A stretch of 47,524 nt of DNA from Hyphomicrobiales bacterium (GCA_027307405.1 DAHUXA010000005.1:1-47524), one strand, 5' to 3'; positions 35,565 to 45,082 are shown, counted from the stretch's first letter. Notes: generated by a model from the letters alone, not told the origin. Numbers and translations are program-made.

Positions 35565-36599
35565 TTACTCGACCAAGCCTTTGTCCGCGAGCCATTTCTG
35601 AATCAGATCGGCAACCTGGCCGTTGTTCTTGTCCATCATCAGCATATGGGAATTTCCCTTGATGCCGACCTCGGGCAAATTAACCACATCCACATTGCCA
35701 CCCGCCGCGCGCACCGCCTCCACGTAGTCGAGGCCAATCTGCCGCATTTTCGGCCAGCGGCTGTCGAGCGGAATGTAGTCGCCATAAACGACCAAAGTCG
35801 GGATGTTTTTCAATTTGCCTGCCTGTGCCTTGTCACCGGCAACTGCCGGCTCGACAGCAACAATGGCCTTGATCTTGTCAGGCCGCGTCTGTGCCACTGT
35901 GAAGCCGAAGGCGCCGGCCTGACTGTGGAACAGAAGCACGCACGGACACACTTTATCGACCAGGGCGATATAGGCGGCAACAATCGCTTCGTCGGTATTG
36001 GTCCACCGCGGCACGATTTGCTTGGTGAAGTTATCGTAAGCCTCGACCGGGAACTGGCTGCCAACATTCGCTTTCATCTTTGCCGGATCCGCGTTCCACG
36101 AGCCAGCGCCCTGTCCGATCCGGAATCGTTCGAAGGGATTGGCCTTGGTCAGAAAATTCGGCTCGCTGTTCCAAACATCTGGCGGTGCGAATCCGGAACG
36201 GCCGCGCTCGACGGCATCGGAATTGTAGACGTCCCACCCCTTCCGGATGAACATGTTGAGCCAGCCTTCACGGCCATCGGGCGTGCTTTCATAGGTGGCG
36301 CCGGTGAGGCCGCCGCCGTGCCACATCAGCAACGGATATTTGCCCTTGCGGTTCTGTGGAAGGAAGTACTGCACGTACATCTGCTCGACTTGATAAAGTC
36401 CGTTCGGATCGATCTTGGCGGGGACGCCGCCGGCGCCGAACACCAGTTCTTTCACGGGCTTGCCGGAAATTTCCACGACGCGTCCACCGATATGGAACGA
36501 ACCCATGTCGCGCAATGCGATCGGTTCAGCAGCCATCGCGGGAGCCATCGCAGGAATCGTAGCGGCACTCAGCAAAATCGAAAGCAGGATTTTACGCAT
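35565..36599 (-). CDS. secreted alpha/beta hydrolase (esterase-like)
   Basis: 344 residues from ATG at 36599, with GGGAG 7 bases before it; the ATG immediately upstream at 36602 is equally possible. The signal peptide is MRKILLSILLSAATIPAMAP followed by AMAA. The alpha/beta-hydrolase core includes LLMWHGGGLTGATYEST (oxyanion region), a nucleophile elbow HSQAG (Ser, less usual than GxSxG) in VLLFHSQAGAFGF, a probable acid in VVYGDYIPLD, and the catalytic His in GNSHMLMMD. Expected to act in the periplasm on an ester; the substrate is unknown. It sits between pckA and the HugZ-like gene, on the same strand as both, and is not part of the usual pckA-chvI arrangement. Confidence 0.87.
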   Translation of the reverse strand: MRKILLSILLSAATIPAMAPAMAAEPIALRDMGSFHIGGRVVEISGKPVKELVFGAGGVPAKIDPNGLYQVEQMYVQYFLPQNRKGKYPLLMWHGGGLTGATYESTPDGREGWLNMFIRKGWDVYNSDAVERGRSGFAPPDVWNSEPNFLTKANPFERFRIGQGAGSWNADPAKMKANVGSQFPVEAYDNFTKQIVPRWTNTDEAIVAAYIALVDKVCPCVLLFHSQAGAFGFTVAQTRPDKIKAIVAVEPAVAGDKAQAGKLKNIPTLVVYGDYIPLDSRWPKMRQIGLDYVEAVRAAGGNVDVVNLPEVGIKGNSHMLMMDKNNGQVADLIQKWLADKGLVE

Positions 36600-36715
36600 C
36601 ATTTCACTCCCGGACTTTGTTGTTCCGCACAGTGTGACGCATCCGGAAGAGCTTGGCGACAATGAACCCGCCAACGAGCGCTCGGGGACCGGTGAAACGT
36701 GGGCCGCTGCCCGCT

Positions 36716-37438
36716 TCAATGTGCGCGCGCCCGATCGGCGAGTTGTTTAAGCACAGCGCGCAATGGGCCGGGCGCGGTAACGCGCTGCGGGAAAGGCAAC
36801 CGCAACGCCGTTCGCCCCCATTGCAATTCAAGGCCCTCGGGATCGATGCCGACGCAACGCCAATCACCGTCGGGAGCGCCGAGCAACTTGGTAGCAAAGA
36901 GCCGGCACGCGCCGGCGTGGTCCGCATTCATATGCTCGATTGCTTCGGCCTCGGATTCGATGAGCGCCTGGGCATCTGAAACGTCAGTAAGAATGTCTTG
37001 CGGCTTGAGGTCCACAATACGGCCAAAGCCAGCGACCAGATGCACGCGAGTGATCTCCATCCGATAAAACGCAAAGTCTGCGAAGCTCGCGAACGCTTGG
37101 GCTTCGGGGTGGCGCCGCAAATAACGAGACTCGGACGCAGGCTCGGAAGCCCTCGCGCATGTGCCCATGAGCATGGCCCGTGCGCCTTCGAGCGGGTCCC
37201 CCTCCTTGCGTTCGTCGAGCATCAGCGACACACGCTTATCTGCCAGGATGTTCTTCGTATGCAGCGCCAGCGTCGACAGCAGCAGAAGGGGCGCACCGTT
37301 CACCGCCGTCGCAACGTTCACCAGCGAGCAATAGGGATCGCCGGAACCCGGCATCAGGGTTGCGAGAGCGCCTGAACGTCCCTCTCGCAGCAGTTTTTTG
37401 GCCGCTAGGCGGGCATCGAAGGCATTATCGGGCATCAT
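36716..37438 (-). CDS. HugZ-like haem/flavin split-barrel protein with DUF2470 domain
   Basis: 240 residues from ATG at 37438 (a second ATG follows immediately). The N-terminal half is a pyridoxamine-5'-phosphate-oxidase-like split barrel: SGALATLMPGSGDPYCSLVNVAT, LLLLSTLALHTKNILADKRVSLM and MLMGTCAR. The C-terminal 80 residues form a DUF2470/HugZ-type domain with EAIEHMNADHAGACRLFA. Members include haem oxygenases that release iron from haem and uncharacterised FMN- or haem-binding proteins. No haem uptake genes are nearby, so haem degradation is only one option. No good ribosome site precedes the start. It is divergent from chvI across 160 bases. Confidence 0.85.
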   Translation of the reverse strand: MMPDNAFDARLAAKKLLREGRSGALATLMPGSGDPYCSLVNVATAVNGAPLLLLSTLALHTKNILADKRVSLMLDERKEGDPLEGARAMLMGTCARASEPASESRYLRRHPEAQAFASFADFAFYRMEITRVHLVAGFGRIVDLKPQDILTDVSDAQALIESEAEAIEHMNADHAGACRLFATKLLGAPDGDWRCVGIDPEGLELQWGRTALRLPFPQRVTAPGPLRAVLKQLADRARAH

Positions 37439-37598
37439 TGGAGGTGCTCATGTTTTAGCGATGTCAGTCCAACAGTCAGAAGTTTTCGGCCCTTGGGGTT
37501 GAAATCGCTACCGAATCACATAGTTGTTGCAAAGAGGCCACATTTCAGACCCTGTTTGTGGGGTTCAAAATGCGCGGGACGTCACGGAAGAGGGGCTC

Positions 37599-38297
37599 AT
37601 GCCGACAATCGCTCTCGTCGACGACGACCGCAATATCCTGACCTCTGTGTCGATGGCTCTGGAAGCGGAAGGGTACCGCATTATGACGTACACCGACGGC
37701 GCCTCGGCGCTGGACGGTTTCAAGACGTCGCCGCCAGACCTCGCTATCCTCGACATCAAGATGCCGCGCATGGATGGCATGGAGACGCTGCGGCGCCTGC
37801 GGCAGAAGACCGACATTCCCGTGATCTTCCTGACCTCCAAAGACGAGGAGATCGACGAATTGTTCGGCCTCAAAATGGGCGCCGACGACTTCATCCGCAA
37901 ACCATTTTCGCAGCGGCTCCTGGTCGAACGCGTGAAAGCTGTGCTGCGCCGCGCCAGCCCGAAAGACGGCGCCCCACCAAAGGAAATCGATTCTGCCAAG
38001 GTGTTGGAGCGCGGCCAACTACGTATGGATCCCGAGCGGCATACCTGCACGTGGAAGGGTGAACCGGTCACCCTCACCGTGACCGAGTTTCTTATCCTTC
38101 AGGCGCTCGCGACTCGTCCCGGCGTAGTTAAAAGCCGCAACGCGCTCATGGACGCTGCTTACGACGACCAGGTTTACGTCGACGACCGCACGATCGACAG
38201 CCACATCAAGCGCCTGCGCAAGAAATTCAAGGTGGTTGACGACGATTTCGAGATGATTGAGACGCTTTATGGCGTCGGTTATCGCTTTAAGGAATGA
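37599..38297 (+). CDS. chvI: two-component response regulator ChvI
   Basis: 232 residues from ATG at 37599, preceded by GAGGGG; in-frame ATGs upstream are not supported. The receiver domain has acidic residues Asp8-Asp10, phospho-acceptor Asp52 ([12 protein letters not shown]), Thr79 and Lys101. An OmpR/PhoB winged-helix DNA-binding domain follows (about 135-232, [28 protein letters not shown] ... [13 protein letters not shown] ... [10 protein letters not shown]). With ChvG it forms the Rhizobiales acid/envelope stress system that controls exopolysaccharide, motility and host interaction genes. Gene order chvI-chvG-hprK-EIIA-HPr supports the assignment. Confidence 0.95.
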   Translation: MPTIALVDDDRNILTSVSMALEAEGYRIMTYTDGASALDGFKTSPPDLAILDIKMPRMDGMETLRRLRQKTDIPVIFLTSKDEEIDELFGLKMGADDFIRKPFSQRLLVERVKAVLRRASPKDGAPPKEIDSAKVLERGQLRMDPERHTCTWKGEPVTLTVTEFLILQALATRPGVVKSRNALMDAAYDDQVYVDDRTIDSHIKRLRKKFKVVDDDFEMIETLYGVGYRFKE

Positions 38298-38358
38298 CGA
38301 ATTCTTAATGTCGCGGCCAACCAGAGCGGCCTGACGAAGGGGCCCCGTTTGCTGTAAA

Positions 38359-40245
38359 ATGTTGGGGTCGCGCGTGATCCCGGTTTTCGGAAAAGATCAT
38401 GCGCCAGTGAAGTGGCCCACGGTCAACCCGGCTGGATTGAACGACGTGCTCGATCGAACCGCGGAAATTGTCGCGCAGGACGCTGAAGCCGAACGGCTAG
38501 GCGCGGAAAACGCTCGTCCGGAACCCAAGCAAGGCAGCGCGGTACGTCGCGTGATGCGCTCGGCCTGGCAATTCTTCGTCTCGCAAAGTTTTTCCAGCCT
38601 CACGAGACGTATCGTCTTCCTCAATCTTGCCGGCCTGGTCGCGTTGGTCACCGGCGTGCTCTACCTTTCGCAATTCCGCGCGGGATTGATTGACGCGCGC
38701 GTGCAGAGTTTGCTGACGCAAAGCGAAATCATCGCCGGCGCGATCGCGGCATCCGCCACAGTCGAAACCGACTCCATCACGATTGATCCCGAGCGGCTGC
38801 TGGAATTGCAGGCCGGTGAAAGCTACGGGCCGTCAGACGATTCGCTTTCCGGCATCGAGTTTCCGATTAATCCGGAGCGGGTCGCGCCGGTGCTGCGCCG
38901 TCTCGTTTCCCCCACCAAGACGCGCGCGCGCATTTATGACCGCGACGGTGTCCTCATTCTCGACAGCCGTAATCTTTACGGCCGCGGCGACGTGCTGCGC
39001 TTCGACCTTCCGCCGCCAAGCGCGGACAAGCCCGGAATTATGGAACGTGCGTTCATTGCCTTGCGTCGGTGGTTCGGCCGCGGTGACCTGCCGCTCTACG
39101 ACGAGCTCGGCCCCGAGAACGGCAAGGGTTATCAGGAAGTCGCACAGGCGCTCAACGGCGCGCACGCCAGCATGGTGCGGGTGAACGACCGCGGCGAAGT
39201 AATTGTTTCGGTGGCGGTACCGGTACAGCGCTTCCGTGCTGTGCGCGGCGCGCTAATGCTTTCAACGCAAGGTGCCGACATTGACGACATGGTGGAGGCC
39301 GAGCGTCTCGCCATCGTCAAAGTGTTCTTGGTAGCGGCCGGCGTCATGGTCGTGCTCTCCATGCTTCTCGCCGGCACTATCGCCGGTCCGGTGCGGCGAC
39401 TTGCCGATGGCGCCGAGCGTGTCCGTCGCCGCATCCGCACCCGTGTCGAGATTCCAGATTTCACTGGCCGACGGGACGAGATCGGAGAATTATCCGGTGC
39501 GCTGCGCGATATGACCAATGCACTCTACACCCGCATCGAAGCGATCGAGAGCTTCGCCGCTGATGTCGCGCACGAATTGCGCAATCCCCTCACCTCGCTG
39601 CGTTCGGCGGTGGAAACGCTGCCAGTTGCCAAGTCGGAGCAGAGCCGCCAGCGCCTGCTTGCAGTCATCGAGCACGATGTTAAGCGGCTCGATCGCCTGA
39701 TCTCTGATATCTCCGACGCCAGCCGGCTTGATGCCGAATTGCAACGCCAGGAAGCTGCTCCCGTCGACCTCGCCAAATTACTCGACGCCCTTGTCAAAGC
39801 TGCCAACGAAATCCGTACCGATGACGTCAATGTAACGCTCAGCTTCGAAGGCGGACCGCTATCGAATTTCAAAGTTCCAGGGCATGACTCTCGGCTCGGG
39901 CAAGTCGTCAGTAATTTGGTCGACAATGCGCGCTCGTTCTCGCCCCCAGGCGGGGCCGTGCGCATTACGTGCCGTCGGCTCAGAAGCGATGTCGAGATTC
40001 TGGTCGACGATGACGGGCCCGGCATCCGGCCAGAGGCGCTCGAAAAGATTTTCGAACGCTTCTACACCGACCGGCCGGAACAGGGTTTCGGACAAAATTC
40101 GGGCCTTGGCCTGTCGATCTCGAAACAGATCATCGAAGCCCATGGCGGCACAATCCGAGTTGAGAATCGCATCGCCGTCGCTGGACGCACAGAGGAGCCA
40201 CGCGTGCTTGGTGCCCGCTTCGTAGTGCGACTGCCGGCAATGTGA
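38359..40245 (+). CDS. chvG: sensor histidine kinase ChvG
   Basis: 628 residues from ATG at 38359; a GTG at 38407 is an alternative, because the first ~16 codons coincide with a palindromic repeat. Layout: cytoplasmic N-tail (1-80), membrane helix 1 (about 84-104, IVFLNLAGLVALVTGVLYL), periplasmic sensor (about 105-310), helix 2 (about 320-340), HAMP, then HisKA with phospho-His405 in FAADVAHELRNPLTSLRSAVETL. The HATPase has N box NLVDNARSFSPPGG and G boxes DDGPGI and GLGLS. It senses acidity and periplasmic state, with ExoR as periplasmic inhibitor in Rhizobium and Agrobacterium, and phosphorylates ChvI. Its stop overlaps the hprK start. Confidence 0.94.
   Translation: MLGSRVIPVFGKDHAPVKWPTVNPAGLNDVLDRTAEIVAQDAEAERLGAENARPEPKQGSAVRRVMRSAWQFFVSQSFSSLTRRIVFLNLAGLVALVTGVLYLSQFRAGLIDARVQSLLTQSEIIAGAIAASATVETDSITIDPERLLELQAGESYGPSDDSLSGIEFPINPERVAPVLRRLVSPTKTRARIYDRDGVLILDSRNLYGRGDVLRFDLPPPSADKPGIMERAFIALRRWFGRGDLPLYDELGPENGKGYQEVAQALNGAHASMVRVNDRGEVIVSVAVPVQRFRAVRGALMLSTQGADIDDMVEAERLAIVKVFLVAAGVMVVLSMLLAGTIAGPVRRLADGAERVRRRIRTRVEIPDFTGRRDEIGELSGALRDMTNALYTRIEAIESFAADVAHELRNPLTSLRSAVETLPVAKSEQSRQRLLAVIEHDVKRLDRLISDISDASRLDAELQRQEAAPVDLAKLLDALVKAANEIRTDDVNVTLSFEGGPLSNFKVPGHDSRLGQVVSNLVDNARSFSPPGGAVRITCRRLRSDVEILVDDDGPGIRPEALEKIFERFYTDRPEQGFGQNSGLGLSISKQIIEAHGGTIRVENRIAVAGRTEEPRVLGARFVVRLPAM
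38370..38404. repeat. palindromic repeat overlapping the 5' end of chvG
   Basis: GCGCGTGATC (38370-38379) pairs with GATCATGCGC (38395-38404), 9 of 10 positions, around CCGGTTTTCGGAAAA. This matches the right half of a GATC-flanked repeat common in Bradyrhizobium-type genomes (typically ...CCGGTTTTC-GGAAAAGATCATGC). Here it is read through in frame by chvG. Confidence 0.6.
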
Positions 40246-40700
40246 TGGCAGCCGATGCCTCGACCATTCACGCCTCTGCCGTTCTCGTCGGCCCGAAAGC
40301 GATCCTGATCCGCGGGCCCTCCGGTTCCGGCAAATCAATGCTGGCATGGAACCTCGTGACGACTGCCGAACAAAGCGTGCTGCCATTTGCGAGGCTCGTC
40401 GCAGACGATCGCGCGTATCTGGAAAGTCGATCGGGCCGCCTGCTCGTGCGCCCGGCAGAGACGCTGGCCGGCATGATTGAGATCCATGGCCTTGGCATCC
40501 GGCAAATCGAATTCGAGCCGATTGCGGTCGTGGGGCTGGTCGTTGATCTCAGCGCCGCAGACGCCGCACGGAACCCCCTAGCTGAGGCCAGAGGCGCCCT
40601 GATCCAGGGGATCAAGTTGCCGCGGCTTCCGGTCGCAGCAGGAATTGCGGCGCTGCCGCTGGTGTTGGCGACCTTAGGTATCCCCCCGGTAGGTAATTGA
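40245..40700 (+). CDS. hprK: HPr kinase/phosphorylase, short alphaproteobacterial form
   Basis: 151 residues from ATG at 40245, overlapping the chvG stop (TGATG). It consists of the catalytic domain only: P-loop RGPSGSGKSMLAW near residue 25, ARLVADDRAYLE, and the HprK signature EIHGLGIRQIEF. The N-terminal domain of Firmicutes HprK is absent, as is normal in alphaproteobacteria. The enzyme phosphorylates and dephosphorylates the regulatory Ser of HPr (Ser56 of the ptsH product two genes downstream). In this group the PTS is regulatory rather than a sugar transporter, linking carbon state to ChvG-ChvI and other targets. Confidence 0.93.
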   Translation: MAADASTIHASAVLVGPKAILIRGPSGSGKSMLAWNLVTTAEQSVLPFARLVADDRAYLESRSGRLLVRPAETLAGMIEIHGLGIRQIEFEPIAVVGLVVDLSAADAARNPLAEARGALIQGIKLPRLPVAAGIAALPLVLATLGIPPVGN

Positions 40701-40734
40701 CCTGCGGCCGTTGGTTGGGCTACCCCCGGCGCCC

Positions 40735-40763
40735 TTGGCCTGCTCGAGGAAAATTAACTATAC
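40735..40763 (+). promoter_or_regulatory. weak sigma70-like promoter candidate for the PTS genes
   Basis: TTGGCC (40735-40740) and CTATAC (40758-40763) are separated by 17 bases in the 238-base gap between hprK and the EIIA gene. Matches to consensus are modest. The gap itself holds no credible gene. Confidence 0.3.
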
Positions 40764-40938
40764 CGGGCCTAGGATTGCGCCGCCGAGAACGTACGCACCG
40801 AGCCCCCCTTTGGCCCCATCTTTCCGCAGTGCAACAGAGCGCTTATATAGCGAGGCAAGCCCTTGCAATGGGCCTTCAGATGGGCGTGAATGTGCGCCCT
40901 TTCGTGCGGTGCAGCGTAGCGCCGGCGAGGAGTTCGGG

Positions 40939-41340
40939 ATGATCGGCCTCGTACTTGTGACCCATGGGCGGCTCGCCATCGAGTTCCGCTCAGCGCTTGA
41001 GCATGTGGTTGGCCCCCAGCGCCAGATCGAGGCTATTACCATTGGCCCTGATGACGACGTCGAACAGTGCCGCAAAAACATTCTGGAGGCGGTCAAGCGC
41101 GTAGACAGCGGGGAAGGAGTGGCGATCCTCACCGACATGTTTGGCGGTACGCCTTCGAATCTGGCCATTTCGGTGATGAGCCAGCCCAAGGTCGAAGTTT
41201 TGGCCGGTATCAATCTACCGATGCTCATCAAACTCGCTAAAATTCGCGAAATCTGCCCTTTGCAGGACGCAGTCGCCGCCGCCCAAGAAGCGGGCCGGAA
41301 ATACTGCACAATTGCCAGCCGGGTCCTCAACGGTAAATGA
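40939..41340 (+). CDS. PTS system mannose-type EIIA component
   Basis: 133 residues from ATG at 40939, with GAGGAG 6 bases upstream; a longer frame upstream is not protein-like. EIIA-Man fold: MIGLVLVTHGRLAIEF with phospho-His9, ITIGPDDDVEQCRKNI, ILTDMFGGTPSNLAIS and LAGINLPMLIKLAKIR. It accepts phosphate from HPr-His. Because no membrane EIIC/EIID or EIIB gene is linked, it probably serves in the regulatory PTS. Its stop overlaps the HPr start (ATGA), so the two are translationally coupled. Confidence 0.94.
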   Translation: MIGLVLVTHGRLAIEFRSALEHVVGPQRQIEAITIGPDDDVEQCRKNILEAVKRVDSGEGVAILTDMFGGTPSNLAISVMSQPKVEVLAGINLPMLIKLAKIREICPLQDAVAAAQEAGRKYCTIASRVLNGK

Positions 41341-41636
41341 GCCCACGCGCTTCAGCGGACGACATCCCCGTCGTGCGCGAGGTAGAGATCGTCAACAAGA
41401 AAGGGCTGCACGCCCGTGCCTCGGCGAAATTCGTGCAGACCGCCGAACAATTTGACGCTGCCATCACTGTTACGCGCGGCCACGAAACCGTAGGCGGCAC
41501 CTCGATTATGGGGCTGATGATGCTCGCCGCCGGACCCGGCATCACTATCACGATCAAGGCCATCGGCAGGGATGCCGCAGCAGCGGTGGAAACCTTGTCT
41601 AAGCTAGTCGCCGGCGGATTCGGCGAAGAGGACTGA
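41337..41636 (+). CDS. ptsH: phosphocarrier protein HPr
   Basis: 99 residues, about 10 longer at the N-terminus than E. coli HPr. The EI/EIIA phosphorylation site is His25 in [14 protein letters not shown], and the HprK site is Ser56 in [16 protein letters not shown]. Both are intact, so dual phosphorylation is expected. It overlaps the EIIA gene by 4 bases. The EI partner (PtsP type in Rhizobiales) is not in the window. Confidence 0.95.
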   Translation: MSPRASADDIPVVREVEIVNKKGLHARASAKFVQTAEQFDAAITVTRGHETVGGTSIMGLMMLAAGPGITITIKAIGRDAAAAVETLSKLVAGGFGEED

Positions 41637-41657
41637 TTCGTCAGTCCGCTCACTTAC

Positions 41658-41673
41658 ATAAAGAAATCTTTAT
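41658..41673. promoter_or_regulatory. perfect dyad upstream of ahcY, SahR-like operator
   Basis: ATAAAGA-AA-TCTTTAT is a perfect 7-2-7 inverted repeat just upstream of the ahcY promoter. From memory, SahR, an ArsR-family sensor of S-adenosylhomocysteine, recognises AT-rich ATAAAGA/TCTTTAT-type dyads upstream of ahcY and met genes in proteobacteria. The regulator gene is not in the window. Confidence 0.5.
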
Positions 41674-41680
41674 ATATGCG

Positions 41681-41709
41681 TTGCGAGGCACACACCGGCC
41701 TGTTATAGG
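41681..41709 (+). promoter_or_regulatory. ahcY: sigma70-type promoter of ahcY
   Basis: TTGCGA (41681-41686) and TATAGG (41704-41709; TTATAG one base earlier) with 16-17 base spacing. The start point would be near 41716, about 35 bases before the ahcY ATG. The dyad at 41658-41673 abuts the -35 side. Confidence 0.45.
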
Positions 41710-41749
41710 CACGGCCAGCCAGACTATCCCGTACCAGTCAGGAACCGCT

Positions 41750-43174
41750 ATGACCGCTTCTGCCAAGCCGAAGACCAAGACCGGCGACTATGTCGTCAAG
41801 GACCTCTCGCTCGCCGCCTGGGGCCGCAACGAGATCAATATCGCCGAAACCGAAATGCCCGGCCTGATGGCAACACGCGAAGAATACGGGCCCAAGCAGC
41901 CCCTCAAGGGCGCTCGCATCGCGGGGTCCCTGCACATGACCATCCAGACAGCGGTGCTGATCGAGACGCTGACTGCGCTCGGCGCTGACGTCCGGTGGGC
42001 CTCCTGCAACATCTATTCGACCCAGGACCATGCGGCAGCGGCCGTTGCGGAAGCCGGTGTACCTGTGTTCGCGGTCAAGGGCGAAAGCCTGGTCGACTAC
42101 TGGAATTATACCCGCCGTATTCTCGAATGGCATGACGGCGGCGAGCCGAACATGATTCTTGACGACGGTGGTGACGCTACGATGCTGGTGCACTTGGGAC
42201 TGCGCGCCGAGCAAGGCGACACGAAATTCCTCGATGGTGCCAGCAACGAGGAAGAGGAAGTCCTGTTCGCGCTGATCAAACGCACACTCAAAGAAAAGCC
42301 CGGCTGGTTCGCTAAGCTTGCCGCCAGCATCAAGGGCGTGTCGGAAGAGACCACAACCGGCGTTCACCGGCTCTATCAAATGGCCAAGGAAGGCCGCCTG
42401 TTATTCCCGGCGATTAACGTCAACGACAGTGTTACAAAATCGAAGTTCGACAATCTCTACGGTTGTCGCGAGTCGCTGGTCGACGGCATCCGCCGCGGAA
42501 CAGACGTGATGATGGCCGGCAAGGTCGCGATGGTCGCCGGTTTTGGCGATGTCGGTAAAGGCTCGGCCGCGTCACTGCGCCAAGCTGGCTGTCGCGTGAT
42601 GGTTTCGGAAGTCGATCCGATCTGCGCATTGCAGGCCGCCATGGAAGGCTACGAAGTCGTCACCATGGAAGACGCCGCGCCGCGCGCCGATATTTTCGTC
42701 ACTGCCACCGGCAATGTGGACGTGATTACGCTCGAGCACATGCGGAAGATGAAGCACCGCGCCATCGTCTGCAATATCGGCCACTTCGACAGCGAGATTC
42801 AGATTGCGTCGTTGCGCAACATGAAGTGGCACAACATCAAGCCGCAAGTGGACGAGGTCGAATTCCCGGATGGCAAACGCATCATCCTGCTGTCGGAGGG
42901 ACGGCTGGTGAACCTCGGTAACGCCATGGGGCATCCGAGCTTCGTGATGTCATCGTCGTTCACCAACCAGACATTGGCGCAGATCGAATTGTGGAGCAAC
43001 CCCGGCAAGTACAAGAACCAGGTTTACACACTGCCCAAGCAGCTCGATGAAAAGGTCGCGCGGCTACATCTCGACAAGATTGGTGTGAAGCTCACCAAGC
43101 TCAGTGACAAGCAATCCGCGTATATCGGCGTGCCCCAGACCGGGCCGTTCAAGAGCGATCACTACCGGTACTAG
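41750..43174 (+). CDS. ahcY: S-adenosylhomocysteine hydrolase
   Basis: 474 residues from ATG at 41750. NAD+-containing cytosolic enzyme that splits S-adenosylhomocysteine to adenosine and homocysteine, closing the methyl cycle. Landmarks: [36 protein letters not shown], the NAD-binding motif [18 protein letters not shown], and a C-terminus ending HYRY, with KSDHYRY providing the usual Lys/Tyr contacts across the tetramer. It lies after the HPr gene but has its own promoter and operator, so it is probably regulated by SAH level. Confidence 0.97.
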   Translation: MTASAKPKTKTGDYVVKDLSLAAWGRNEINIAETEMPGLMATREEYGPKQPLKGARIAGSLHMTIQTAVLIETLTALGADVRWASCNIYSTQDHAAAAVAEAGVPVFAVKGESLVDYWNYTRRILEWHDGGEPNMILDDGGDATMLVHLGLRAEQGDTKFLDGASNEEEEVLFALIKRTLKEKPGWFAKLAASIKGVSEETTTGVHRLYQMAKEGRLLFPAINVNDSVTKSKFDNLYGCRESLVDGIRRGTDVMMAGKVAMVAGFGDVGKGSAASLRQAGCRVMVSEVDPICALQAAMEGYEVVTMEDAAPRADIFVTATGNVDVITLEHMRKMKHRAIVCNIGHFDSEIQIASLRNMKWHNIKPQVDEVEFPDGKRIILLSEGRLVNLGNAMGHPSFVMSSSFTNQTLAQIELWSNPGKYKNQVYTLPKQLDEKVARLHLDKIGVKLTKLSDKQSAYIGVPQTGPFKSDHYRY

Positions 43175-43196
43175 TCGTCGCCGACCACCGAGAGGC

Positions 43197-43224
43197 CTTT
43201 CCCGCTCATTCCCGGGCGGGAAAG
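43197..43224 (+). terminator. hairpin after ahcY
   Basis: CTTTCCCGC (43197-43205) pairs with GCGGGAAAG (43216-43224) around a 10-base loop, 22 bases after the ahcY stop. There is no T run, so termination may be weak or Rho-assisted. Confidence 0.4.
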
Positions 43225-43276
43225 TAGTCGCGTTCGGCTCCTTGCCGCCTTGAACTCCCGGTGTTATCTCGCCGAC

Positions 43277-45082
43277 ATGACGGCGTCTCCAATCCAGAAC
43301 ATCCGCAATTTCTCCATCGTCGCCCATATCGACCATGGAAAATCGACGCTGGCCGACCGGTTGATTCAGCTCACCGGCGGGCTGGAGGCGCGCGAGATGA
43401 AGGAGCAGGTGCTCGATTCCATGGATATCGAGCGCGAGCGCGGAATTACCATCAAGGCACAAACTGTGCGGCTCAACTACAAAGCGCACGATGGCAAGGA
43501 CTATGTACTCAATTTGATCGATACGCCCGGTCACGTGGACTTCGCCTATGAGGTCAACCGCTCGCTCGCCGCTTGCGAGGGTTCGTTGCTGGTGGTCGAT
43601 GCCAGCCAAGGTGTTGAAGCGCAGACCTTGGCAAACGTCTACCAGGCGATCGACAACGGCCACGAGATCGTGCCGGTGCTCAATAAGGTGGACCTGCCCG
43701 CTGCCGAGCCGGCCAAGGTAAAGCAGCAAATCGAGGATGTGATCGGACTCGACGCCAGCAACGCGATCGAGATTTCCGCCAAGACCGGGCTGAATGTTCC
43801 GGAGGTGCTGGAAGCCATCGTCACGCGGCTGCCGCCCCCGAAAGGCGACCGCGATGCCACACTCAAGGCTCTGCTGGTTGACAGCTGGTACGACCTCTAT
43901 CTTGGCGTGGTTGTGCTGGTCCGTATCGTTGACGGCGTGCTCAAGAAAGGCCAGCGCATTCGCATGATGGGCACCAACTCCGCCTACGACGTGGACCGCA
44001 CGGGTGTGTTTACGCCCAAGCTCACGCTGGTGGACGAGCTGGGTCCCGGCGAGATCGGCATGCTTACCGCTTCGATCAAAGAAGTCGCCGACACGCGCGT
44101 GGGTGACACCATCACCGATGACCGCAAGCCGATCGAGACTCCGCTACCTGGTTTTCGCCCGGCTATCCCTGTTGTGTTCTGCGGCCTGTTCCCGGTCGAC
44201 GCCGCGCAGTTCGAGGAATTGCGCGCGGCCATGGGCCGGCTCCGCTTGAACGACGCCAGTTTCACATACGAAATGGAGACAAGCGCCGCTCTCGGTTTCG
44301 GTTTCCGTTGTGGCTTCCTCGGCCTGCTGCACTTGGAGATTATCCAGGAACGTCTGACTCGCGAGTTCAATCTCGATCTGATCGCGACCGCGCCGTCGGT
44401 TATCTACAAGATCTCACTGCGCGACGGCAGGGAGCTCGAGATTCACAATCCTGTCGACATGCCGGACCCGACCCAAATCGCCGAGATGCAGGAACCGTGG
44501 ATTGAGGCGACCATTCTGACGCCGGACGAGTATCTCGGCGCGGTGCTCAAGCTTTGCCAGGACCGTCGCGGCGAGCAGAAAGAACTCACTTATGTGGGCA
44601 ACCGCGCCATGGTGAAATACGACCTCCCGCTCAACGAGGTGGTGTTCGATTTTTACGACCGGTTGAAATCGGTGTCGCGCGGCTATGCCTCGTTTGACTA
44701 TCACCTCACCGACTACAAGCCGGCCGACCTGGTGAAATTGCAGATGCTGGTCAACGGCGATCCGGTCGACGCGCTCTCCATGCTGGTGCATCGAACCCGT
44801 GCCGAATCCCGCGGCCGTGCCATGGCAGAGAAACTGAAGGAGCTGATCCCACCGCACATGTTCCAAGTGCCGATCCAGGCCGCGATTGGCGGTAAGATCA
44901 TCGCGCGCGAAACTGTGCGCGCCTTCCGCAAAGATGTCACCGCCAAATGCTACGGCGGCGACGCTACGCGCAAACGCAAGCTTCTGGATAAGCAGAAGGA
45001 AGGCAAGAAACGCATGCGACAATTCGGCAAGGTCGACATTCCGCAGGAAGCGTTCATCGCCGCGTTGAAAGTGGACGTGTAA
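43277..45082 (+). CDS. lepA: elongation factor 4 (LepA), back-translocase GTPase
   Basis: 601 residues from ATG at 43277. GTPase domain: G1 [11 protein letters not shown]2 region [13 protein letters not shown]3 DTPGHVDF, G4 NKVDLP and G5 ISAKTG. These are followed by EF-G-like domains and the LepA-specific C-terminal domain ([43 protein letters not shown]). It acts on ribosomes, affecting initiation and back-translocation, under ionic or cold stress. Length and motifs are all standard. Confidence 0.97.
   Translation: MTASPIQNIRNFSIVAHIDHGKSTLADRLIQLTGGLEAREMKEQVLDSMDIERERGITIKAQTVRLNYKAHDGKDYVLNLIDTPGHVDFAYEVNRSLAACEGSLLVVDASQGVEAQTLANVYQAIDNGHEIVPVLNKVDLPAAEPAKVKQQIEDVIGLDASNAIEISAKTGLNVPEVLEAIVTRLPPPKGDRDATLKALLVDSWYDLYLGVVVLVRIVDGVLKKGQRIRMMGTNSAYDVDRTGVFTPKLTLVDELGPGEIGMLTASIKEVADTRVGDTITDDRKPIETPLPGFRPAIPVVFCGLFPVDAAQFEELRAAMGRLRLNDASFTYEMETSAALGFGFRCGFLGLLHLEIIQERLTREFNLDLIATAPSVIYKISLRDGRELEIHNPVDMPDPTQIAEMQEPWIEATILTPDEYLGAVLKLCQDRRGEQKELTYVGNRAMVKYDLPLNEVVFDFYDRLKSVSRGYASFDYHLTDYKPADLVKLQMLVNGDPVDALSMLVHRTRAESRGRAMAEKLKELIPPHMFQVPIQAAIGGKIIARETVRAFRKDVTAKCYGGDATRKRKLLDKQKEGKKRMRQFGKVDIPQEAFIAALKVDV

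Noticed and set aside
35646-36665. Plus-strand open frame of 339 codons
   Set aside because: Lies opposite the signal-peptide-bearing alpha/beta hydrolase; composition is typical of an antisense shadow.
40245-40700. hprK considered as a truncated pseudogene because it is half the Firmicutes length
   Set aside because: Alphaproteobacterial HprK normally consists of the catalytic domain only, and P-loop and signature are intact.
41640-41749. SAH riboswitch upstream of ahcY
   Set aside because: With the promoter at 41681-41709 the leader is only about 35 bases, and no riboswitch-like fold could be traced.
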